Assembly: GCA_018396395.1 (NCBI GenBank)
Contig: JAGTQN010000052.1
Location: forward strand, 1-11,644
Source: Candidatus Bathyarchaeota archaeon
GTDB lineage: Archaea; Thermoproteota; CALKCG01; B24; JAGTQN01
Reading direction: 5' to 3'
Length of the DNA: 11,644 bases
A program made the position numbers and the translations under genes. The notes under the pieces were generated by a model that was given only the letters and a program-made list of their open reading frames with translations, was not told the origin of the DNA and did not search any database. Below, one piece after another: positions 1-4,647 of the stretch; position 1 is the first letter of the stretch; every line of letters begins with the position of its first letter.

Positions 1-91
1 GAAGCCAAGGAAACCATCGGCATCTTAACCACCAGTATGGAAGGGTGGAGGGATCTAGAAACAATCCCCAAGGACCCATTCCAAAGGGCAA
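1..91 (-). CDS. DUF5320-like small protein, N-terminal part (runs off left edge)
   Basis: A reading frame opens with TTG at 91 and stays open for 30 codons to the window edge. It begins MPFGMGPWGLFLDPS and continues with a Trp/Arg-rich stretch (YWWLRCRWFPWL). This Gly/Pro/Trp-rich N-terminus is the style of archaeal DUF5320 proteins, whose function is unknown. The start is chosen because a near-perfect SD (AGGAGGTGG, 107-99) lies 7 nt upstream and overlaps the original stop of the preceding gene, as in a translationally coupled operon. It would be the third DUF5320-type gene in a row. The C-terminus is not visible, so whether this copy is intact is unknown. The family call rests on composition and context only. 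Confidence 0.55.
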   Translation of the reverse strand, partial: MPFGMGPWGLFLDPSTLPYWWLRCRWFPWL

Positions 92-98
92 AGGATTC

Positions 99-107
99 CC
101 ACCTCCT
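99..107 (-). promoter_or_regulatory. Strong Shine-Dalgarno site of the left-edge gene
   Basis: AGGAGGTGG on the minus strand lies 7 nt before the TTG at 91. It overlaps the TAG at 108-106 that ended the upstream DUF5320 gene before that gene was broken. The overlap supports both the TTG start and the original end of the upstream gene. Confidence 0.7.
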
Positions 108-165
108 ATTCCTCAGATTTCTTTTCCCCGAGTTTCCTCAGCTCCTCGATTCAGGCATCTATGCC

Positions 166-586
166 CTTTAGCTCATCTTCTAAGTCCTTTTTATAAGCCC
201 CAAGGAAAGCCAGCTCTTCTTCCGGGGAAGGGGGAGCATATGGTATGGGTGGATAGCCATAAACCGTATATGCGTAGTAAGGTTGCCATTGTCCTTGGGT
301 TCCAGGCTTTTGGCGAAGGGCCTCTAGCCTCTTCCTTGTAGCCTCCAGCTGGGCTTCGACGGCCTTCGCCTGCTGATCGAGCATTTGGATCTCCTCCTTA
401 GTTAGAGGGGCTCTGGCAGGAGCTAAGGGAGGAGCTAGGGGCGATCCTGCACCCATGCCCTGTCCCAGCCATTGGCGGAATTGGAGCAATAGGCCGCTTG
501 ATAGGATCCATTCGGCCTTTGGCGATAACCCCGTCGGAGACCTACCAACCCAGCCAGGAGAATAGCCAAACTTAATCCAACCTGGC
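166..586. repeat. Tandem duplication, left copy (421 bp)
   Basis: This segment is repeated at 600-1020 in the same orientation. By eye the copies differ at one base (C at 578, G at 1012), so the duplication is recent or kept identical by gene conversion. Both copies lie inside one DUF5320 gene. A 13-bp spacer (587-599) separates them and is not present at the outer ends. Confidence 0.95.
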
Positions 587-601
587 TGGGTTGGTAGGTC
601 T
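538..601. repeat. 21-bp perfect inverted repeat at the duplication junction
   Basis: Bases 538-558 and 581-601 are exact reverse complements (arm CCTACCAACCCAGCCAGG plus three more pairs), with a 22-nt loop. The left arm is part of the duplicated unit. The right arm contains the 13-bp spacer that exists only between the two copies, so the spacer is an inverted copy of sequence some 30-45 bp away. That is the signature of a template switch at the junction. Confidence 0.9.
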
Positions 602-1020
602 TTAGCTCATCTTCTAAGTCCTTTTTATAAGCCCCAAGGAAAGCCAGCTCTTCTTCCGGGGAAGGGGGAGCATATGGTATGGGTGGATAGCCATAAACCG
701 TATATGCGTAGTAAGGTTGCCATTGTCCTTGGGTTCCAGGCTTTTGGCGAAGGGCCTCTAGCCTCTTCCTTGTAGCCTCCAGCTGGGCTTCGACGGCCTT
801 CGCCTGCTGATCGAGCATTTGGATCTCCTCCTTAGTTAGAGGGGCTCTGGCAGGAGCTAAGGGAGGAGCTAGGGGCGATCCTGCACCCATGCCCTGTCCC
901 AGCCATTGGCGGAATTGGAGCAATAGGCCGCTTGATAGGATCCATTCGGCCTTTGGCGATAACCCCGTCGGAGACCTACCAACCCAGCCAGGAGAATAGC
1001 CAAACTTAATCGAACCTGGC
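600..1020. repeat. Tandem duplication, right copy (421 bp)
   Basis: Second copy of 166-586. On the coding (minus) strand this is the promoter-proximal copy and carries the authentic N-terminus of the DUF5320 protein. The unit plus spacer is 434 bp, which shifts the frame of everything downstream. Confidence 0.95.
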
Positions 1021-1072
1021 AGACCTGTTGCGTAGTACATCCGTCTCCATCGATATCCCATATCGCATCACC

Positions 1073-1340
1073 TTAGTAGCCATAGGGTGGATAGTAACCA
1101 TACCAGCCAGCCCAGTATGGTGTTCGAAAGCCTAGGTGTCCATAGATTCCATAGCCAATCCATGGGAAGGGGCCAGGATAGCCATAGATCCCCATGAGGA
1201 ATGGGTTAGAGCCACCAGCATGCTCCCCTTCCCTATAGCCATCCAGGCCTCTGCCAAGGCGGCAGATAACTGAAGGGTCCTCGACCAGGCCATGGACCCC
1301 ACCAGCCTAGACTACGCCAACCAAATCCCCTACAAGCCAT
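1073..1340 (-). pseudogene. DUF5320-family protein, broken by nonsense and frameshift
   Basis: From ATG 1340 the frame reads MACRGFGWRSLGWWGPWPGR, then GPFSYLPPWQRPGWL, a very typical DUF5320 N-terminus rich in Gly, Trp and Pro. It meets TAG at 1235-1233 after 35 codons. The same frame goes on with GRGACWWL to a TAA, after which a shifted frame carries NPFLMGIYGYPGPFPWIGYG and a Tyr/Gly-rich end to TAA 1075-1073. Joined across the damage these make one plausible protein of about 88 residues, so one stop (probably Tyr to TAG) and one 1-bp indel separate it from an intact gene. GGGTGG just upstream could be its SD. Its TAA lies 12 bp from the next gene's ATG, so it was the proximal gene of the DUF5320 operon. 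Function unknown. Confidence 0.7.
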
Positions 1341-1358
1341 ACATGCCACCCGATGAAA

Positions 1359-1402
1359 TGTGTGCAATCGCACAATATAAATTTTTTGCAAAAGCACAAA
1401 AA
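1359..1402 (-). promoter_or_regulatory. Promoter and putative operator of the DUF5320 operon
   Basis: On the minus strand an AATTTATATTG TATA-like box (1383-1373) lies about 39 bp before the ATG at 1340. It is flanked by two copies of a TTTGTGC/TTGTGC element: TTTGTGCTTTTG at 1400-1389, and a small palindrome TGTGCGATTGCACA at 1374-1361 just downstream of the TATA box, where a bound repressor would block transcription start. The 12-mer TTTGTGCTTTTG recurs exactly in the promoter of the neighbouring DUF134 regulator gene (1883-1872). Apart from this block I see nothing else in the 1341-1538 gap. Confidence 0.5.
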
Positions 1403-1538
1403 TCTCTAATCCTTCTGAGCTTAACTATGCGAGTTTTTCATCCTTCTTTTCTTATTTCATCATTTCTCGCCCTTAGTTAGGGAAGGTCTCGGTATATGGA
1501 GCCATTCGCCATTTTGAACATTTTAGGAGCTTAGGCTT

Positions 1539-1862
1539 CTAGAAAGAAGATATCACAAGCTCCCTACCTTCGATGAGCATGGCCCCAACCTTTTTCCTGG
1601 CGCTGTTCAGGCAACGCCAAACCGTTCCCCTCGAAACGCCCATGCGCTGGGCAGCCTCTTCCTGGAGGAGTCCCTCATAATCCACGAGACGGAGGGCCTC
1701 AACCTCGTCTGGAGTTATGAAAATTGGCTCCTTAATCTGTGGCTGGGTACCATTCCTCCATATGGGGATGAAGCGGTTTGCCGGTAGCTGTGACGATAGA
1801 ATTCTAGGCTTCATAGGGCGGCCAGGGCCTGCGCCTCTTTGCCAACGCCATCGATAGCCCAT
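1539..1862 (-). CDS. DUF134-family helix-turn-helix DNA-binding protein
   Basis: Small regulator of 107 residues with the DUF134 layout: an N-terminal GRPMKPR segment, then FITPDEVEALRLVDYEGLLQ, then a sigma-region-4-like helix-turn-helix (EEAAQRMGVSRGTVWRCLNSARKK) and a short tail. In this family the HTH is expected to bind DNA; members often sit beside DUF5320 and dinitrogenase iron-molybdenum cofactor-type genes, matching the context here. A GTG at 1880 would add six residues. I prefer ATG 1862, because an AT-rich TATA-like box centred near 1890 is about 28 bp upstream, right for a leaderless transcript starting at that ATG. The stretch between GRPMKPR and FITP is not the usual sequence of the family. 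It probably regulates the DUF5320 operon and itself, since both promoters carry the same 12-mer. Confidence 0.85.
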   Translation of the reverse strand: MGYRWRWQRGAGPGRPMKPRILSSQLPANRFIPIWRNGTQPQIKEPIFITPDEVEALRLVDYEGLLQEEAAQRMGVSRGTVWRCLNSARKKVGAMLIEGRELVISSF

Positions 1863-1895
1863 ATTTTTGTTCAAAAGCACAAATCATTTAATTAA
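1863..1895 (-). promoter_or_regulatory. Promoter with putative operator of the DUF134 gene
   Basis: The minus strand has TTAATTAAAT (1895-1886), then TTTGTGCTTTTG (1883-1872), then ATG at 1862. The TATA centre is about 28 bp from the ATG, typical of leaderless archaeal mRNAs. The 12-mer is identical to the one before the DUF5320 operon and sits between TATA and start, suiting autorepression. The promoter fits in the 41 bp after the LDH2-type gene's stop. Confidence 0.55.
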
Positions 1896-1903
1896 GTTTT
1901 CTC

Positions 1904-2944
1904 TCAGCCATCCCCAGAAAGGGATAGGTCGATCTGAAGTTCAGAGGCCTTTGCCAATATTCCCTTCCAGACAGCCTCCTCCAAGGGTATGCCCTTCTTA
2001 AGCCTCTCTTCCCTTAGCCTTTGGGCCCTTTCACCTGGCATGAGGATCTCTTCAAAGCCCTCCGCCTTCCTCGAGGACTTTACGGTTTCGATGAATCGAT
2101 CAACCCTTGCCTTAAATTCATCGATGGGACAGAAGGCATCTACTTTTATCGCCGCGGCAAGAAGGCCTGAGCCTTTATTCTCGTGGCTACAGCCCGAACC
2201 AGCCAAGGCTCCTCCAAGGATTTCTATCACAATACCTAAGCCTGAGCCTTTATGGCCTCCGAAGGGCAGGAGGGCTCCAATAACGCCCATGGGTCCATGA
2301 AGATCCGCAGGATCCGTGCTAGGTCTACCTTCCTTGTCGATGATCCAGCCTATTGGAATTCGTTCGCCCTTCAATCTTGCTAACCTCACGGTCCCTCCGG
2401 AGACGATGCTTGTAGCCATATCTAGGACTATGGGCCTTGCTTTCCCTGCAGGAATGGCTATGGATAGGGGATTCGTACCCATGAGGGGATCTATGCTTCC
2501 ATAGGGTGCTACTCCTGGATAATCGTTGCAAAGGACCAAGCCTATCATATCCCTGGCTAAGGCTAGGGAGGCATACTCACCAAGCCTTCCAACATGATTG
2601 CAGTTGTGGGCTGCCACGAGACCTATGGCATAATTTTGAGCCTTATCAAGGGCTATACGCATAGCCTCCCTTGCCGTAACCTGACCGAAGCCCCATCTTC
2701 CATCCAGTATGGCGGTTGTGGGGCCTTCCTTTAAAACAATAGGTCTTACCCCAGCCTTGATTCTACCATTCCTAAGCCAATCTGTATATTGACCAAGCCT
2801 CATCAGCCCATGGGTTTCGTGACCGCATAGGTCAGCCTCCACGAGGCTCTCCGCTACAAGGTGGGATTCCTCCCTAGTAGCTCCAGCCCTTTCCAAAAGA
2901 CTAGCCGCGATTTTCATAAGGTCCTTAGCCCTAAAGGTCGGCAT
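1904..2944 (-). CDS. LDH2/MDH2-family NAD(P)-dependent 2-hydroxyacid dehydrogenase
   Basis: Full-length member (346 residues; family about 330-360) of the malate/L-lactate dehydrogenase family (ComC/YlbC/YbiC/YiaK type), which interconverts 2-hydroxy and 2-oxo acids with NAD(P) and is unrelated to classical LDH. Numbered from the ATG, visible hallmarks are LCGHETHGLMRL near 39-50 (conserved His pair and Arg), AAHNCNHVGRLGEYA near 111-125 (catalytic-type His in NHxG), MGTNPLSIAIP near 155-165, VLDMATS near 173-179, and the Gly-rich FGGHKGSGLG. ATG 2944 is preferred over TTG 2962: the family begins with M-P-x-F-x-A-x-x-L as here, and GGGGAG lies 10 nt upstream. The gene has its own upstream region and is followed by the DUF134 promoter, so it is probably monocistronic. 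Substrate cannot be fixed; malate, lactate, sulfolactate, ureidoglycolate and 2,3-diketo-L-gulonate enzymes all share this fold. Confidence 0.88.
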   Translation of the reverse strand: MPTFRAKDLMKIAASLLERAGATREESHLVAESLVEADLCGHETHGLMRLGQYTDWLRNGRIKAGVRPIVLKEGPTTAILDGRWGFGQVTAREAMRIALDKAQNYAIGLVAAHNCNHVGRLGEYASLALARDMIGLVLCNDYPGVAPYGSIDPLMGTNPLSIAIPAGKARPIVLDMATSIVSGGTVRLARLKGERIPIGWIIDKEGRPSTDPADLHGPMGVIGALLPFGGHKGSGLGIVIEILGGALAGSGCSHENKGSGLLAAAIKVDAFCPIDEFKARVDRFIETVKSSRKAEGFEEILMPGERAQRLREERLKKGIPLEEAVWKGILAKASELQIDLSLSGDG

Positions 2945-3086
2945 AGACTTCAAGCTCCCCAAGACTCTTGGGACATAAAGCCTTAAACCTTCTTTTTGGC
3001 CTTCAAAGCCTAAAAATCGGCATTCTAGGGGTTGGAATTATTCTTCAGAAATCTTCGGATGAATCGTTATGGAAGGTTCACGATGC

Positions 3087-3127
3087 TTCTATTCCTATGC
3101 GTTCTATTCTATGGCATAGGATTAGAA
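3087..3127. repeat. Long imperfect hairpin beside the tRNA 3' end
   Basis: TTCTATTCCTATGC (3087-3100) and GCATAGGATTAGAA (3114-3127) are reverse complements with one mismatch, around a 13-nt loop. On the minus strand the hairpin begins 11 nt after the last base of the tRNA gene, so it would form in the 3' trailer. It could mark transcript end or processing. Nothing else is recognisable in the 2945-3137 gap. Confidence 0.6.
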
Positions 3128-3137
3128 TTGATCATTA

Positions 3138-3285
3138 TGGGGCCGGTGGGATTTTCATGACGCATAGCGTCATTTTGAACCCACGATCTCCAGCGTTCTG
3201 GGCTTAAAGCTCCCCAGGTTCCCCGCTTAAGCTCTGAGATCCTCTTGGTGGTCTTTGGACCTAGACCAAGCTGAACGACGGCCCC
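3138..3285 (-). tRNA. tRNA-Pro(GGG) with four bulge-helix-bulge introns
   Basis: The ends pair perfectly: GGGGCCG (3285-3279) with CGGCCCC, discriminator A at 3138, no encoded CCA. The 148-nt gene folds into a normal tRNA only after four introns are removed: 3262-3244 (19 nt, D-loop before A21), 3233-3219 (15 nt, 30/31), 3211-3196 (16 nt, canonical 37/38) and 3173-3152 (22 nt, T-loop 59/60). The remaining 76 nt have D-stem GTTC/GGAT (two G-U pairs), anticodon stem TCAGC/GCTGG, loop C-T-GGG-G-C, variable AGATC, T-stem GTGGG/CCCAC and T-loop TTCAAAT, with U8, A14, G15-C48, G18G19 and A21 in place. Splice sites fit 3-nt bulges around 4-bp helices: TGGT/ACCA with CT^A and AG^A; TCTC/GGGG with AG^A and AA^C (weakest, two G-U pairs); CTGG/CCAG with GG^A and AA^C; TTCA/TGAA with AA^A and AA^T, plus an inner 6-bp stem TGACGC/GCGTCA. 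Position 26 is C, slightly unusual. Confidence 0.93.
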
Positions 3286-3307
3286 TGACTTCATGGGTGC
3301 TATCCTT

Positions 3308-3316
3308 CTATTTAAT
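3308..3316 (-). promoter_or_regulatory. TATA box of the tRNA gene
   Basis: Minus-strand ATTAAATAG is centred about 27 bp upstream of the first tRNA base (3285), the usual archaeal spacing. It lies in the divergent 120-bp region shared with the oxidoreductase gene. Two direct copies of ATCCTTCTA (3302-3310 and 3324-3332) flank it, the second being half of a CATCCTT/AAGGATG hairpin. Confidence 0.65.
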
Positions 3317-3361
3317 CGTTCTCATCCTTCTAAGGATGGGTTAAATCCTATGAAGGCAAAA

Positions 3362-3400
3362 ATCGCATATTTACGTTGCGATATGGTATCGTTATGGAGG
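3362..3400 (+). promoter_or_regulatory. Promoter, inverted-repeat operator candidate and SD of the oxidoreductase gene
   Basis: ATCGCA (3362-3367) and TGCGAT (3377-3382) form a 6-bp inverted repeat with a 9-nt spacer around the TATA-like CATATTTAC. A factor bound there would cover the promoter. GGAGG at 3396-3400 is a clear SD, 7 nt before the ATG at 3408. Confidence 0.55.
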
Positions 3401-3407
3401 GAAATCT

Positions 3408-4412
3408 ATGACCATAGAAAGAAAGGAACGTTTCATAAGGGTTGGAATGGTGGCCTGTGGCGGGCCTTCTTCCACAACCCATGCTCCAATATGGGGGCCG
3501 ATTATAAACGCCACTGAGGGACGAGTTAGGATGACAGGGATGATCGTAACCCATGTTTGGGATATTAAGAGAGAAGATGCCGAAACCTTTGGCAAGAGGA
3601 TAGGGGCTGAGGTTGTTGAAGCCTTCGACCAGATGGTGGGAAAGGTCGATGCCATCATCATACCAGACTTCGATGCAGTAACAGTCTATAAGCATCTAGC
3701 CCATCCTTATATAGAGGCGGAGATTCCATGTTTTATAAACAGACCCTTCGCCCTTAACCTTAAAGATGCAAGGGAGATGATAGATCTCGCCAAGAAACAT
3801 GGTACGCCCATCATGTGCGGTTCTTCCTTCGAGTACGTAAAAGAAGTAGGGATCGTAAGGAGTAAAGTGAAGACCATCGAGCCAATTACCGGCTATCTCG
3901 TCGACAATTCTATGTCAGACTATGCCACCCATGGCATCCATGGCTTATACTTTGCCTATGCATGTATCGGCGGAGGTGTTGAGAGGGTTTGCTATATGAC
4001 AAGAGATTGGAGGAATCCTAACGGTGTCCTTGTTCTTGAGCATAAACCTCGATGTGGAAGCGAAGGGTCCTTCTATGGATGCATACAAGAAATTGCTGGA
4101 GCTGGAACCAATGCTTGGATTAAGGTTTATGGGAGGGGCTTCTTCGAGCAGTTCTGCTGGTGGGAGGGATCTTCTAAGGATCGGGAAACTTTCCTATGGC
4201 TACCCATGCTCTTAGAGATGGAAAGAATGTTCAGGACTGGCAAAATGCCAGAACCTTACGAAAGCCTTTATGAGAAAACCCAGATTTTCTTGGCTGGCTT
4301 TAAATCACATTTGGAGAAGGGCGGTGCACCCGTCGCCATATCAGAAATCGGGGATTGGAGGGCGCCGCCTCTTTGGCCTCCGAGGTATCCTGAAGATTTT
4401 CCTAGGACCTAA
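3408..4412 (+). CDS. Gfo/Idh/MocA-like NAD(P)-dependent oxidoreductase with variant motifs
   Basis: 334 residues, close to family size. The N-terminal half reads as a Rossmann domain: strand IRVGMVACGG (10-19), VVEAFDQMVGKVDAIIIP (69-86), and PCFINRPFALNLKDAREMID (107-126), which corresponds to the family's EKPLA block. A HGIHGLYFAY segment near 180-190 may supply the active-site His. Family members oxidise or reduce sugars, inositols and related polyols. Two features are odd: the dinucleotide loop is ACGGPSSTTH instead of a standard GxGxxG, and the usual EKP lysine is Arg112 (NRP). This is therefore a divergent member; substrate and even cofactor use are uncertain. ATG 3408 is set by a GGAGG seven nt upstream. 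The gene seems to have its own promoter and to be transcribed alone, divergently from the tRNA. Confidence 0.75.
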   Translation: MTIERKERFIRVGMVACGGPSSTTHAPIWGPIINATEGRVRMTGMIVTHVWDIKREDAETFGKRIGAEVVEAFDQMVGKVDAIIIPDFDAVTVYKHLAHPYIEAEIPCFINRPFALNLKDAREMIDLAKKHGTPIMCGSSFEYVKEVGIVRSKVKTIEPITGYLVDNSMSDYATHGIHGLYFAYACIGGGVERVCYMTRDWRNPNGVLVLEHKPRCGSEGSFYGCIQEIAGAGTNAWIKVYGRGFFEQFCWWEGSSKDRETFLWLPMLLEMERMFRTGKMPEPYESLYEKTQIFLAGFKSHLEKGGAPVAISEIGDWRAPPLWPPRYPEDFPRT

Positions 4413-4414
4413 GG

Positions 4415-4528
4415 ATGGCCTTATCCGCTATAGATGAAGATTGCGTAAGCAGATGGAATCGGTCCAAAGAATTCATAAAAAATGGAATTTCGGATCAGGA
4501 CATCCCTTTCCATCAAAGATTCTCTTAG
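4415..4528 (+). CDS. Possible 37-residue small protein
   Basis: An ATG two bases after the oxidoreductase stop opens a 37-codon frame (MALSAIDEDCVSRWNRSKEF, then IKNGISDQDIP and a short end). The tight spacing allows translational coupling, and the mixed charged/hydrophobic composition is protein-like. No family is recognised and there is no clear SD. It could be a remnant of a longer gene or chance. Confidence 0.2.
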   Translation: MALSAIDEDCVSRWNRSKEFIKNGISDQDIPFHQRFS

Positions 4529-4575
4529 AAGCCCATAGCTTCGATAGGTCTACGGATCTAAAAGTAAAGTAGCGG

Positions 4576-4647
4576 AAATTAAATTAAATTAAATTAAAAG
4601 TAAGGCATATTTCTCACAACCGCCATCTGGAAGTTTAGTGATCCGGT
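4576..4647 (+). promoter_or_regulatory. Promoter region of glutamate dehydrogenase with AAATT repeats
   Basis: Four tandem AAATT units (4576-4595) followed by AAA make an AT block of TATA character, about 55-70 bp before the TTG start, so the leader may be about 30 nt. GTGATC at 4638-4643 matches part of the archaeal SD but is only 4 nt from the TTG. The rest of 4529-4647 shows nothing recognisable. Confidence 0.4.

Larger units (their letters stand above)
106..1061 (-). pseudogene. DUF5320-family protein, disrupted by internal tandem duplication
   Basis: The frame starts at ATG 1061 with MGYRWRRMYYATGLPG, a typical archaeal DUF5320 opening. An SD-like AAGGTGAT lies just upstream, next to the stop of the previous gene. 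A Pro/Ala segment and a charged helix follow (LTKEEIQMLDQQAKAVEAQL, a likely coiled coil), then a Tyr/Pro-rich patch and EEELAFLGAYKKDLEDELK. There the frame runs into a 434-bp tandem duplication. Since 434 is not a multiple of three, the protein continues for about 60 unrelated residues and stops at 435. The second copy keeps the original frame to its left end, where a TGA at 153-151 sits in DELKGIDA*IEELRKLGEKK. That is best explained as Arg CGA changed to TGA; the original stop is TAG 108-106. The ancestral protein was about 175 residues. A truncated product may still be made; its function is unknown. Confidence 0.75.

Noticed and set aside
435..1061. Reading the 208-codon frame as an intact protein
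   Set aside because: The last 60 or so residues come from reading the duplicated DNA out of frame through the junction spacer. The DUF5320 part ends at DELK.
1233..1235. TAG in the first DUF5320 gene as a pyrrolysine codon
   Set aside because: A frameshift is also needed a few codons later, relatives have an aromatic residue there, and no Pyl genes are in view.
1292..1480. 62-codon plus-strand frame
   Set aside because: It lies antisense to the broken DUF5320 gene and its promoter, and has no SD and no recognisable family.
3109..3294. 61-codon minus-strand frame and an overlapping 79-codon plus-strand frame (2968-3207)
   Set aside because: Both cover the split tRNA gene and hairpin; the base pairing of the tRNA explains the sequence and neither frame looks like a protein.
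3302..3332. Two ATCCTTCTA direct repeats near the tRNA promoter as a regulator site
   Set aside because: Similar CATCCTTC/AATCCTTCT strings occur elsewhere in spacers (for example near 1406 and 1440), so chance cannot be excluded. They are mentioned only in the promoter entry.
4576..4598. AAATT tandem units as a CRISPR-like or functional repeat
   Set aside because: A four-unit 5-bp microsatellite in an AT-rich promoter. No spaced repeats of CRISPR type were noticed anywhere in the window.
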